From Phoronis australis (taxonomy: Eukaryota; Phoronida; Phoronidae), in the NCBI GenBank assembly GCA_002633005.1, contig NMRA01000042.1:638858-702857 (forward strand): a stretch of 64,000 nt of DNA, written 5' to 3'. Shown here one piece after another: positions 24,752 through 36,552 of the stretch. Every line of letters begins with the position of its first letter. Position 1 is the first letter of the stretch. Both the position numbers and the translations under genes were made by a program. The notes under the pieces were generated by a model. It saw only the letters and a list, made by a program, of their open reading frames with translations, searched no databases and was not told where the DNA came from.

Positions 24752-27623
24752 CTAAAAACTATGAGAAACAGAATTTGGACAAGAATTAAAAGTGTGAATA
24801 TGAAAACTTCAATAACTTAAATTGAAGAAAGTTCTGCAGTTCTAACAGGACAGTCAAAGGAAGAAGATGATACACTCAGTCCAGAATTCAAATTCAAAAA
24901 GACGATTGACCTAGCTGTAGATTTTCATTGAAAATAATTCACAAGCATTTTTCATATTTCATATACTAAATAAATTGATCGCAATGTCCTTGGTTTCGAA
25001 ACTCATACTTTCACTGTGTAAAAAATTTGCACGGACGGTTGATTTTTAATGTGTCTAGAATGACTTAAGGCATGAATTCAATTAACAGAGCAAGTCATTT
25101 TTTAACAGGTCACTTCATCCTTTTTTCAGTAGAATTCGAAGTACAGGGCATTTCTGATAAAGCAATCTGGGCACTTTTTCATATAAAATTTCTTCAAGTC
25201 ATTTTCTGTTCCCAAGGCAGCGCCCTGGGCAGTTTTTCGTTAACTTTATTTTGCTGCCCCATTAAAGCAATCTGATACCTTTGAAATGACCCAGAAGTAG
25301 AACATGTTGATGAGTACATGGGGTTTGGTTATGTAAAGCTCGCTCATTTTATGTCCACACTAATTTCAAAGACGGCTCAAGATTTTCAAAAAAGATGCAA
25401 AACGTTTCAAACACGGTGCAGCGAGATGTTTGAATACACGTGACAACAACACTGTGTCTATTTTATGATAAAATGAAAAAATAAGTTTCTCTTGTCAGTC
25501 TTAACCTAAATTGGTAAAATTTTACCATAAATCATGATATTCAACTTGTATCAGAACTAAGGCAAGAAATTTTAAGTTAATATGCCCGTTGTTCTCACTG
25601 ATTACATGTTTTATCAATTATTCACTGACATCTACTTCTCAACCTTCATTGGTTAAAATTTGACTCGTATTTGCTGCTTCAGATATTCAGATGTTTAGTG
25701 ATGATGTGTCATGGCAGTAGATGATGCGATTTGGAATCGGAAATGAGAAAGAGACAGGACGTCACACTGGGTCCAAAATGTCATAATGTCAAAATTTCGT
25801 CTTGCTAAACATTCCTATAGTCTTGCTTTGGTACCCATTAGCTGTAGTTAGAGGAATTTGCAAGGTTCACTCCATTTCCCTGCCATCAGGGCTGAACCCG
25901 TTCCTGTCTTCATAGCCATGTGAATTTTCATGAGTCTTCATAGCCATGTGAGTTTATACTTTTTCCTTTTTGACACTTTTGTGTATATTTGGAAATCTGT
26001 GACTGGATTATTGATCTGTTCACTGGGATGTATAGGGTCTAAGGACATTTGGCTGTACACTGCAATACTATAAATAAAGCGGCATTTCCGTTTATGTCAC
26101 AGCAAGTCTTTGTAAGTTTGATCAAGGAACTGGCAAAAATTCAATTATTAACTTCCAAATGAATTATGAACACGAAAGGTATGGTTTCTTTAGAGACAAT
26201 TTAGAAAAAAACATAATATGCAGAAAAAGTAGAAGGAACTTGCAAAACCGATCTTGGGTCAAACAGCAGATTATATGCTTTCCAATTTTGTTAGCGTGGC
26301 ACTTTTTTACATGGATTACACGCTTTCAAAGTTAGCGTGGCGGCTTTTACACGTCTGCAATTTTAGCGTGTCTCACTCTTACAGTTGCTTTACACGTTAA
26401 CGTGTCAAAATTTTACACGTGTGACATGTAACGTGGCATATTTTTACTAGTTTTATACATTTGACACGTTGGCGTGTCACAATTTTACGCATTTGATAGG
26501 TAAGATGGCACATTTTTACACGCTTTACACGTTTTAAACATTAGTGTGTCAAAACTTTACACGTTTGACACATAACATGGCTCATTTTTACACGTTTGAC
26601 ACGTTACCATGTCAGAATTTTCTGTACTTGTTTTTCTAAGATCAAATTTCAACATGTAGCAATGTGCTAGGACTTATTTTTCAGCCATGTATTTAACATT
26701 TTTCATGAAATCACAGAGTTGGTAATGTAATACAAATTAAATTCAAATCTGTAACTGGTTTGTATATAACTTTATAGTAAATATATTTTATGTGAAAGTA
26801 AAATGTTTATTTCAAAAGTAATGTGCAAAAATCAGAGAGCTGTAATGGGCTTAAAGCTATTTATCGACGACATGCACAAGACAATAACTCACGGATCAGC
26901 TACAATATATGTAACAGTTGTTTTTACAAAAATGAGCCTTTGGAAAAATTTTAAAAACCTGATAAAAATCATTATTAAAAAAGCACTTTACTGACAACTA
27001 GAATAGGGGTATAATTGATGAACAAGGAGATGGGGGTGAAATCCTGTAGTGCCTCTTTGAAAACCATTGTTTGTATTCATGATTTAGGGCATACATTTTG
27101 GGTTTTCAAAACGGAATTAGTTTATGTTCGACATATTTTCAGAAAATGATAGGTGCGTCGCAAGCTCCGTTTCCAGAGATAAAAAGGAGACTGTATAGAG
27201 GCAAAATAAAGGTCATTTATTATGACTGATAAGGTACAGAAATATGAGTGGAAAATAATATTAAGTAAACATAAAATAACAATATGTGGAAAGATGGGCA
27301 ATAAAAAGCACCACAAGAGATGTTGTAGACAGCTCATGCCATATCATTTTCGTGATTGCACAAGATAAAACCATGGAGTGAATGGAGTTCACAGATTGGT
27401 TCACTTAAGGAAGGAGTCACAACCACACCTGACTTATATTACAATTTGAAGTTTGAAATTGCAGACTGACAAATTTGGCACTGCGAGGGACATAAACATA
27501 AAGACACAAAACAGATATAAACATCTAGTAATCAACATAATACATACTTTATTGGTAACACTGGCATGTACTACTCACAAATATTTTGTCCTCATCAAAC
27601 ATGATTAGGGTCCCTCTAAATTA
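24752..27623. other. Region that should hold the clavesin-like 5' exon
   Basis: The first exon seen begins with a splice acceptor (TTTTTAG at 24752), so an upstream coding exon must exist. I could not identify it. The TACACG array lies here. Confidence 0.5.
26290..26625 (+). repeat. Diverged tandem array of TTTACACGTTTGACACGT units
   Basis: Motifs TTTTACACGTTTGACACGT and CGTGTCAAAATTTTACAC alternate about ten times. The core forms the perfect palindrome ACACGTTAACGTGT at 26392-26405. Units are diverged, so the array is not young. Confidence 0.8.
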
Positions 27624-28773
27624 CCGTAAACGTTCGGGTTAACGCCCATACTCACTTAACCCCCCATCCCCTACTTTAGGTGGATTTTCGATTTAACCAC
27701 CCACTGCTCGGTTAACCGCCCCTCTGCGATTTTTGAAGATTTCCAGTTAAGCGCCCACCTCTCAGTTAAGCGCCCACCTCTCAGTTATGCAACAACACTG
27801 ACTCGGGTAAGGACGCTTTGCTCGGTGGAACTAGTCACTAATTTACATAGTCATATAACAAACCACTGGTGCCGGTTACCCGAATAATGGAGGCTTCATT
27901 TTCGAATTAATTTTACCAACACAAGTACTTGTGTATGAAGTACTTCTTTCTCAGACTCTACTGTACAGGTTCATTAGACTCATCCCATTCATAGTGTTAG
28001 TATTTTTTAACATTAAAATCTTAAGCACTTCTTTGAGTAATGCCTTTGCAGTAACTTTTGATTGACGATTGGTTTATGTCTGCCAACCTCCGCCGGGCGG
28101 TCAAAATAAAACAGACGTAGAACCTTACGTTGAAAATGTCATTGAATCACGGAGTCTCGAACATAAACATACCAAACGCAAAAAAACACCTGAATTAGTT
28201 TTTCAAACTTTAATTACAAATAATTTAAAACTGCTCTCTAACTCAGAACTTGACAACTAACTCGTGACTCTGCTGTGACCTACGCTGCATGTGAAGCTAG
28301 CACACGCGCACTTTGCACTGTTACCACGTCAGTGAGGATAGTTGCAATTCAAGTGGAGCTCAGCATAGTCACTGGTAGTCTGCGCTCTACAGGTACAGCT
28401 CTAACAAGACAGCAGGACGGCACGGGCTATTACTCACCAATTTTGTAAATTTAACTGAAATAATTAATCGGAGGGCAACAGAACCTTTGTTGGGATCATC
28501 CGCTGTTATGACATTTTTACCGTCACTTAGCGACGTGGCGAAAGCTCGGAAAAGTGCTACGCGTTCCAACCACGTGTGGGGACTGGGCTCATGAGGTAAG
28601 ATTAATCGCCCAGGGCGGTTGTCTGTCGTAATAAGCGCCCATGTTCGGTTAACCGCCCACCCCTGATTTTTTGAAATTTCACGTTTAAGCGCCCAGGTCT
28701 GGTTAACCGCCCACCCCCGAATTTTTGGGTTTGCCAATTTAACCGCCCAGGGCGTTAACCCGAACGTTTACGG
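27624..28773. mobile_element. DNA transposon copy 1 with perfect 24-bp terminal inverted repeats
   Basis: The ends begin CCGTAAACGTTCGGGTTAAC and are perfect inverted copies for 24 bp (27624-27647 and 28750-28773), flanked by TA on both sides, which fits a TA target-site duplication. Inside both ends, a motif of the type GTTAAGCGCCCACC is repeated several times in direct orientation. The 1150-bp interior has no transposase and is shared with the elements at 41441-43818 and about 56880-60125. Confidence 0.85.
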
Positions 28774-28889
28774 TAGTCGAGTAAATGTGTGCATTGGATT
28801 ATTTTAGACATATAAACATATCAAATTGTTTGCAGTAATACAAACTAATTCAGTTTACATAACTACCAACATTGCAATATGAACAAGAG

Positions 28890-29380
28890 CAATTCAAAGT
28901 GGCGTCCCACACTCTATACCACAAATGGTAAGAGACATAAAAATAGTCACTAGGAAGCGTAAAACAAGTCGAACCATAGTCTGAAAATGGGAAGGCATGG
29001 TCACCTGATCTAATAGAAACCTATTTATCAAATGTCGTGAAAATCCCTGAAGGAACTCTGAAGATACAATGACAAAAATAAGAAAATAAAATTGCCACAA
29101 GGATGTAGAGTGGTCTGTTGCTGGATCTGTAATGTCACATTCACAAGACCACACTTGCCAAATTCCGCAAAGTTCCTGCGTGTATTAAGGAGATATAGAC
29201 ACTAGGGGCCACCACAGTACTCAAACTCATGTGAAAATCAACATCAGCCATGGCCTTCTCAACAGGAACACACGTACCAATTTTCAAAATGATCCTCTAA
29301 GCACTTTGACAGATGAAGAAGTAAATGCCAAAAACAGACATCTATACAAATGGCCACTAGGTGGAGCAGAATACATCAAA
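28890..29380 (-). repeat. Further units of the 23-kb dispersed repeat
   Basis: It shares AAAATCAACATCAGCCATGG, TTCTCAACAGGAACACA and GACAAAAATAAGAAAATAAA-type blocks with 23110-23870. Located just downstream of receptor A's 3' end. Confidence 0.6.
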
Positions 29381-29610
29381 TCATGAAGTTTCACCTATTT
29401 GCCATTATTGTGTCCTAAACAGGTGAGATTTCACCATACCCTTTGCACCTCGCATTTACAAGCACATGCGATATGCCATATTCCAATGAATGAAGAGGTG
29501 CATGTAACCCTAACACAATAAAAGAGATTTCTTACTAGAATGATGAAACACTTAGCTATACATTAAAAAATAAAAGAACGTGGTTATAAGAAACACATAA
29601 AGCTATAAAA

Positions 29611-29616
29611 TTTATT
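29611..29616 (-). terminator. Polyadenylation signal of receptor A
   Basis: AATAAA on the minus strand, about 20 nt after the stop codon, in AT-rich sequence. The 3' UTR would be very short. Confidence 0.45.
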
Positions 29617-29635
29617 TGCATATACACAAACAGAA

Positions 29636-32128
29636 CTAAATAAAACCAGGACCATTCCTAAGAGTCTCGGGAAGATTCTGCCAGAACGTACTCGGTTCTT
29701 CTGACCAGTTCATACAAATTCCATTATCCACCAAATATCTCAAAATTGGAGTCATGCATCTATAAGTAACATCTTCCATCATTAAAACAATAAGACATTG
29801 TTGCGCCTTGATATTATTTTCCAAACATTTGGCATGAGCAAGACTGAGCTCAAAATTACACCAACTGTTCATTACAAAATTTGTAGTCAGAACAACTAAA
29901 ACTTTCCGACTGTTTTGAATAGCTCTATCAATGCTATCCACCCTTGGGTCTCCAGGGATGAAATCTCTATCCTGAAGACAAACCCTAAATCCAAACTCAT
30001 CTTCCAGTTTTGGACAAAGTGTTTCCAAAACCCAACCGTTGTCATCTTCACAGTATGCAACAAAACAGTCATACTGGTAAACAAGTTGCTCACCTTCTCT
30101 TGTCAAATTCTTAGCAAAGCATGATCTGAACAAAAACAGCCAATAACGAATATACCATCGATAATGATACCCCACTGTGACAACAATTGTGACAAGAACA
30201 GCAAATGAACCAACAATACTTCCAACAATAAACTGAGTTTCATGACAGGCAAGAAATGTAGGGTTATACTCTAACAAGGATAGATGTTTCACTTCATCAG
30301 GTGATGCACACTTATACTGTGCACTGCGACTAATAATGACCTTGACCTTTTTAGTTCTCACTTCACGAAGCCAGTCGGTATACCACTTAAGATCACACAA
30401 ACAAGCATAAGGGTTATTGCTAGCCTCAAAATGGTCCAACTTTTCATCAATTAAATGTTGAAGAGATGTTTGGTTGATATTCTGAATTTGATTTGAGGAA
30501 ACATCCAATCTTTGAAGATTTACCAAATTAATGAACACAGCAGGATCAATTTCCAATAGCTTATTACCCACTAATCTCAAGTAGATTAAACTTTTCAAAT
30601 CTTCAAATATGGTTTGTGGTAGCTTTTTCAATTGGGTAGCAGTCAAGTCAAGATATCTGAGTCTGGATAGTCCTTGAAACAAACATGTCTTACTAGCATA
30701 GGAAATTTTCTTCAAATTAACACGCTCCATCTTGAGAGATACAAGACTAGACAAATTTGCGAAATAGCAGTCTACATCAAATATGGTGGGATTTGCACTT
30801 AAATCGATATGCTGAATATTCCTAAGAGATAGAAAAGCCTTTCTTGTTATCGTAACGATGCCATTTCCCTCAAAATACAGAAATTTAACAGATCCCAGTG
30901 AGGAAAATATCGCACTTGAAATAGTTATTTTTATACCATTATTAGCAAATGACAAAAATTCAACATTTCTAAGGCCTTGAAAAGAGCTTTCATCAAGCAT
31001 TGTGATTTTATTTCCATCCAAACAAAGTTTTTTCAAATTTGGCATGTGAGGTCTGCCAGCTTCTTGGAACATGGGAACACTGTGAAGCCTGCACTTCAAT
31101 AACTGTAGCTCCCTTAAAAATGTTAAACCTAACAGTCCTTTATTGTCTATAAATGACAATAAATTGTAACCTAGGAACAAATGTGTGATGGAGTTAGGGT
31201 AATTAAACCCATAACTGTATAACTGTAATATGCGATTATTGGTCAAATCTAAATGTAGTAAGTTTCTAAAACAGTAAAAAGCACGAGAAACATTTGAAAT
31301 TAGCATGGAACATAGCTCTAGCCTAGTAATATTTGCATGACAAAGGGACACTAAAAAATCCCGAACATCCATTTGAATTTTATTTCCACTGAGTATTACA
31401 TGCTCTAAACTGGACAGGGGTGAGAATGCTCTATGACTTATGAAACGGATTTTAGAATTTGTCAAATCTAAGGTCTTCACAGGGGAGTTCTTTAAATTAA
31501 TGAAAAGTGAATCAGACAAATTACTTAATCTGTTTCTACTTAAATCTAAATAGTGTAATGATGTAAAATTCAAAAAAGGAGTACCAAACATGTCATTTCC
31601 TATATTGTTTACAGACAAACTTAACACACGCAAAGTCGTTAGAGAACTAAGTGGCAGTGAAGGTATTTTCTTTATTGATGTCTTGTTGAGGTAAAGAGTC
31701 TTCAATGAGGATAGTCCTTGAAATATCCCAGCACCGCTTTGGAACAACCACTCAGCTCCATTTGCCGTGAGGTCGAGAAGCTCCAACTTGGTCAAGCCAT
31801 TAAAAGCACCAACTTCAATTCTCAGATTTATGTGGCAATGGTCCAGTAACAGACTTTGTAAGTGAGACAAATTCCAAAAGGAATTCCCTTTCAGTACTCT
31901 GAATACATTGTAACTCAGAGACAGAAACAGTGTATCTTTGGGGATGTCTTGAGGCACTTCCCTCAGTTTATCTTGGCTGCTAGCATGTGCATCACATATG
32001 ACTGTTTTGTTTCTGTAACAATGACACTTACTAGGGCAACAGGTGGATTCAGTCGTGATCAATAGCATCCAGAATGAAAACAAAAGAAATCTCCGTAGGT
32101 AGCTGCCTTCCATCTTGCTCATATTCAC
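29636..32128 (-). CDS. Toll-like receptor A, single-exon coding region, canonical BB loop
   Basis: An 830-residue single-pass membrane receptor that should sense ligands through its LRR ectodomain and signal through cytoplasmic TIR adaptors. Visible parts: an N-terminal hydrophobic signal segment (about residues 13-27), an LRRNT with the CPxxCxC pattern just after it, a long run of LRRs (LxxLxLxxN), one LRRCT (about 571-632, starting NNPYACLCDL), a transmembrane helix (about 633-653) followed by the basic YHYRWYIRYW stretch, and a TIR domain (684-830). TIR box 1 is YDCFVAYCEDD, box 2 is RDFIPG with the BB-loop proline at residue 725 (29954-29956), and box 3 is FW. One LRRCT only means the single-cysteine-cluster (vertebrate-like) TLR type. 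Met3 and Met6 are alternative starts. Of the five paralogues it is the only one with an intact box 2. A minus-strand AATAAA lies about 20 nt past the stop. Confidence 0.97.
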   Translation of the reverse strand: MNMSKMEGSYLRRFLLFSFWMLLITTESTCCPSKCHCYRNKTVICDAHASSQDKLREVPQDIPKDTLFLSLSYNVFRVLKGNSFWNLSHLQSLLLDHCHINLRIEVGAFNGLTKLELLDLTANGAEWLFQSGAGIFQGLSSLKTLYLNKTSIKKIPSLPLSSLTTLRVLSLSVNNIGNDMFGTPFLNFTSLHYLDLSRNRLSNLSDSLFINLKNSPVKTLDLTNSKIRFISHRAFSPLSSLEHVILSGNKIQMDVRDFLVSLCHANITRLELCSMLISNVSRAFYCFRNLLHLDLTNNRILQLYSYGFNYPNSITHLFLGYNLLSFIDNKGLLGLTFLRELQLLKCRLHSVPMFQEAGRPHMPNLKKLCLDGNKITMLDESSFQGLRNVEFLSFANNGIKITISSAIFSSLGSVKFLYFEGNGIVTITRKAFLSLRNIQHIDLSANPTIFDVDCYFANLSSLVSLKMERVNLKKISYASKTCLFQGLSRLRYLDLTATQLKKLPQTIFEDLKSLIYLRLVGNKLLEIDPAVFINLVNLQRLDVSSNQIQNINQTSLQHLIDEKLDHFEASNNPYACLCDLKWYTDWLREVRTKKVKVIISRSAQYKCASPDEVKHLSLLEYNPTFLACHETQFIVGSIVGSFAVLVTIVVTVGYHYRWYIRYWLFLFRSCFAKNLTREGEQLVYQYDCFVAYCEDDNGWVLETLCPKLEDEFGFRVCLQDRDFIPGDPRVDSIDRAIQNSRKVLVVLTTNFVMNSWCNFELSLAHAKCLENNIKAQQCLIVLMMEDVTYRCMTPILRYLVDNGICMNWSEEPSTFWQNLPETLRNGPGFI

Positions 32129-32177
32129 TTGCCGAGAGATGAATTTGAAGAGCTGCAGCGTGGATTTTACTTAATTT

Positions 32178-32288
32178 CTGCACCAAAAAGTGACACCTAT
32201 GTCCAATTCTTACAGGATTTCTTCTCAACTGTTCTGATTTCAAAAGGAGAACAGAAACCAAAACCAGTTTGGACGAAACAAAACTTAC
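32178..32288 (-). other. Candidate 5' UTR intron of receptor A
   Basis: On the minus strand CATG|GTAAGTTTTG gives a strong donor at 32288 and TTTTTGGTGCAG an acceptor ending at 32178, 49 nt before the start codon. Intron length would be 111 nt. Any ATG in the upstream exon opens only a very short frame, so the exon would be noncoding. Confidence 0.35.
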
Positions 32289-32434
32289 CATGTGAGATAA
32301 GTTCAAGGTTATCTCCCACCTTCATCCATTCTAATTCAAATATCAAGAAAACCAGGCTACATCGCTCTGGTAAAAGTGTATAATATGAAAAAAGATCAAA
32401 GATTACAAAAATATGTTGTAATAATTTATGAGCA

Positions 32435-32465
<31 letters not shown>

Positions 32466-32500
32466 TTATTATTATTATTGTTATTATTATTATTATTATG
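32435..32500 (+). repeat. ATT trinucleotide microsatellite
   Basis: A run of ATT units with two interruptions, located about 300 bp upstream of the receptor A start codon. Confidence 0.95.
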
Positions 32501-32529
32501 TTACTACCTTTTTAAGTTAAAACTTCATT

Positions 32530-32830
32530 TTTAAAAAAGGTACATTCATAGCAAAATAACCACTTGGTCAGTTTTAATGGAACTTTTTAAATGAAAGCTT
32601 CCCAATCACAATTTACCTCAAAAACGCTGTTAGGAATTTTCGATTACTCATTTAGTTTCGTAAAACCTATGGCAGTTTTGTAAAGAGCAGTAGTTTTCAT
32701 ATTTCTAACGGTACGCAAAAACTAGGGGTCTAAAAGGAAAATCCTAAAGTATTTTTAAGATTGATGAATAAATATTAAAATTGGAAAGTTTCAGTGAAAT
32801 TCACCAAGCTGTTCTCGAGGACTCATCTTC
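32530..32830 (+). repeat. Dispersed repeat upstream of receptor A, inverted partner at 49650-49970
   Basis: CCTCAAAAACGCTGTTAGGA and ATTCGATTACTCATT-like blocks match the reverse complement at 49850-49910. The insertion lies between the conserved upstream block and the receptor A coding region. Confidence 0.7.
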
Positions 32831-32949
32831 TTAAGTTCCAATTAAGTTGATTTGCCAAAGCTAAGAAAAAGCAAAAAAATGACGGTGTTCACTTAATTAT
32901 TCAGTGAAACTGATATACAACCTAAAACAGTGCAAATAATACGCTGACA

Positions 32950-33130
32950 AGGAAGTCACACATTTCTAAAGATATACGGGAATTTTCACCCCTCGTCCTC
33001 CTGTGCAGCTTTTACCAGGATCAACGAGAGTACGGCACTGGAGATGGATACAGTTGTGACGACCGCATTGTCCCGTGCGAGTGAGATCCAATTACTGTAA
33101 TTACACAACTACAAACAGCAGTAAACATCT
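32950..33130 (-). promoter_or_regulatory. Conserved upstream block of receptor A, possible 5' exon and regulatory site
   Basis: About 180 bp aligns with 39440-39620 upstream of receptor B, with identical ATTTCTAAAGATA, GGGAATTTTCAC and GTAATTAC blocks. Read on the minus strand, both copies have TTGATCC(T/A)G followed by a GT donor (here exon end at 33016). GGGAATTTTC at 32978-32987 resembles a Rel/NF-kappaB site. Confidence 0.5.
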
Positions 33131-34494
33131 CTCCAAGTACATACTGCAGAATTTTTAAAATGCATTAACAAATAATTTCCATGAATACCACGGCAGTATT
33201 CAGCTGGAAAAAGCAGCCAAGCATGGTTTTTGATTTTTAAAAATCAATGAATTAATAAAAGAAAAACTACAAACTTTGGGTACGATTGAAGATAAATGAC
33301 CGTACTCATATACTAGGTGGATTTACAAGCCAAGAAATGGATAACAAAAATTGAGTCGGTGATTAAAGCATGTCGTTAGCATGAGATCGAAAAAGGAAAT
33401 GTCAATTTACTTATTGAATTGAGGAGTTTGGATGAGGATTTGTCTCTCTTTTCACGACTTTCTGTGTTCATGACCACAGAGGTGTGCGGTGACTCGTACC
33501 ATTCGTTCTCAACAATCGTATGCATATAGATGCATAACTCCCTCAGAATCAAAACTATGTTTCGTCTTTGTTTTCCCCGGTACCAATCTATCATAAGTTC
33601 ACCTCATTGACTCTATTATGGCGACTTGGTGAATGAAAGGGCAAAGGGTACATGCAAAGCTCTTCTGTGCCTGGTGGGAGATTCGATATGAGTGACTGCC
33701 CTGTAACCTTTGACCTCGGATAAGTAGTGGCTCTGCTAAATCTTTTTTTGTCACTACACTGTTGATATTTTGTATCTGAAGTTCCCCTGGAATTAAGATC
33801 AGGTATTTTGCTAGACACGTGAAATATTGTAAAAATGGCCAATTTTTGTGACTAAGGCTCGAGATATCCTTAAGATCATCATTCCTTTGGAAGTGGCCCT
33901 TTGTCAAGATAAACACAAATCATTTTTTTAGTCATTTTGAAATATTTAAAATGCACCAAGTCTAAACTACTCTCCACAGTTGCAGGCTGTAACCCTGGGC
34001 AAACACCAGAGAAAACCAATTTAGCAGGATTAACAACCATCATTGTTGAGACAGTATTGCTATCTATTCCCTTTCCACTTCATTAGCTCAAATCTACATC
34101 AGTAGAAAGGGCACACTGAAAAAGCATCATAAAAGTTGTCTGGGGTTGAGGGAATATTGAGCAGTGACCAGTGTAAGCCAGAAATTCGCTACATGAAAGC
34201 TTTAATCATGTTCGTCATTTCAGCATTTACTTGCAATAAATATGTAAATCTTGAACTGGTGAGGAAATTAGATCACAAACATTCTAACTCTGGTATGCAT
34301 GCCACCTTTTGGCCACATTACGTGAGTGACATAAGAAGTCTGAAAAGATTTCTGCTGGTCAAGAGCAATACACAACTCGACTGGCATTTATGGTAATCTC
34401 TCTAGATTAGCACCACGAAAAAATAGTTATAATTTTTAATTGGTCCTAACTTAGAAATACCAGACAGTGTTCAGAACTTATGGTGTTTGTATAT

Positions 34495-35036
34495 TGTAGG
34501 ATGTCAAATGCATCTTGAGTTCAGAGTTATCAATAGATGGCGCGGCAAGTCAGTGCTTTGTATAGTTTTCAGGTTCGCCGCTTGTCTCGCTGCCTGTCAC
34601 TTCTTGTTTTTTGCTGAATTTATGAGTCGTGTTTTTTCTTGCTCCTTGTAAGTTGTTATTTTCAACGTCATTCCATTCGATGTTATAGCTTGTCCTTTGC
34701 TTCATAGTTGCTCAGTATATTAGAGTTATTTTACATTCCTTTTCGAGGCTTTGTGTGCTTGCACATTGGCGTTTCGCTCCACTGAACTTGGCCACGCGGT
34801 CATTTGACATTGGTTTGACCTCTAGTTCATTTTGAGTTTGTTGTTTCGTCTATTAGTTTTGGTGCTATTATTCACTGTGATACTTGTTGATTTGTTTTCT
34901 TAATTATTTATTGTTTATTTCGCTAACATTTGTTTCTTAATTTTCTTTTAGGAAACCTTATGTACTTCTTGTACGACCGTATGCCAGACCGTATGGCCTT
35001 ACGATGTTGAATAAATGAAATGTTTTGAATCCTACA
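34495..35036 (+). mobile_element. Solo LTR of an LTR retrotransposon
   Basis: The 542-bp segment starts TGTAGGAT and ends ATCCTACA, the usual TG...CA form with short inverted ends. TATAT stands on both sides (34490-34494 and 35037-35041), consistent with a 5-bp target duplication. AATAAA at 35010-35015, near the right end, fits an LTR polyadenylation signal. No internal retrotransposon region or second LTR is in the window, so it probably arose by LTR-LTR recombination. Confidence 0.72.
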
Positions 35037-35041
35037 TATAT

Positions 35042-36552
35042 TGAACAACGTTGGTCAGGGTCCGCAGTGCTTGTGTTTACATTTCAAGAAAGGTAAAAAC
35101 CCATGCTGACGACAGTTTACAAGTACATCGCTAATCTAAGTCAAGCATTCGATTACCGATGACACATGAAAGTTAAACGCCGATGACACTTAATCATGAA
35201 ATTTTAAAAACTCCTCGTAGACGGGCGCTTACCCAAATATAGGATGTGGCCATTTAGCTGAAGGAGCTGCTGCCCGGGGCCTTAGTACTTCTGAGAATAG
35301 ATGAACAGGGAATCGTGCAGTGAACCCGTCAACAGTTATTGACACTTTTCACGACGCTCCCCGACACTCAAGCGATCTTTCAGACACATGCTTTTGAACA
35401 AGTAAGCGAATTTTGCAGGAGTAGGCTGCAAAAATACAGGCCTGAAATGTACATTTTACAAAATAATGATATTCAGATTAATTTCGATCTCTGCGTCTTT
35501 TATTAAAAAAGTAGTGGGTGAAGAAATGACGGCTTTTATCGCATCTGACATCGTGACTACTGTCAATACTTATATCATCTGGAAATATTTGTCGGTGAAT
35601 AAATCAACGTCATGAATGTTACACAGAGATTAAATTGTCTTTCATCCAGAACAACAGGCACCTTGTACACCAGTTCACAGTAGATGGGTGACTACCCTTT
35701 GATCTTTGAACGGACAGCTCGACAGTCACCTGCCATGCATTGAAACATGTAATTGTGTGTTTGTTAAATGACTTGGGACAAAACGCTAGAGGTATGTGCA
35801 AGCAGGTATACCGCAAGTGTCTAGTCACATTCACGACCTCCCTCGGTATGCACACAGCTAGGGTCTATTCTTAAAAGGTCCACTGGCTAAAAAAGCTCCG
35901 GCACCAGAGAGTCTAGACTGCTCCAAGTTCGATTCCGCACTAAGGCTGACCTCACACAATGTCCTTTTAAAATGACCAGTTACAACATACAACATAATAC
36001 ATGTCAAATTTCAGATATCTCCAAAAACACACAAAGACAAAAATGATTTAATCAACATTTTATTCAAAATTTCTGGACAATCCCAGTGCCAACATCTTCT
36101 GGAAAACTTTCTAACTTCAAGATTAGACCTAAAATGCACAGTTAGTTCTGGTCCCTTTTTGAAAATCAAGTCAGTGGTGAAGGTTTATTTGCTCACTTTT
36201 ACAAAAAAGAAAATCCACCTGGGATGAGCAAAAATGATGCAGGATATCTAATTCACACCCTTGCTAGTGCATGCCTTTGTGCAACTTTCCAAAAAAATGC
36301 GAAGTCTTGACTGAAATTGAAGTCTGCAAATGTTTTCTGTCGATTAGCCTCACAATAAGTCAGGAAGGAGACCCCAATCAACCATGCTTTTTTGGCCTTA
36401 GCCATTATCAGACACTGCACATGATGACTATCTGACTCTGAAAATACCATGTGACAATCATGTACACTCAAAGTAACAGTGAAACAAAGCAATATACATA
36501 TTCCACTCTGTCCTGACATTGTCATGTTATAGGTCACTCTCAAAAAAGCTAC
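35042..36552. other. Intergenic between solo LTR and receptor B
   Basis: No gene recognised. The lower part probably includes the receptor B 3' UTR, with AATAAA candidates on the minus strand at 36184-36189 and 36058-36063. Confidence 0.45.

Noticed and set aside
28387-28737. 116-residue minus-strand frame with repeated NRTWALI / NQTWALK
   Set aside because: It is the translated subterminal repeat of transposon copy 1; the same appears in copy 2.
35900-35960. tRNA-like GTTCGATTCC box
   Set aside because: No cloverleaf can be formed around it; box A is missing.
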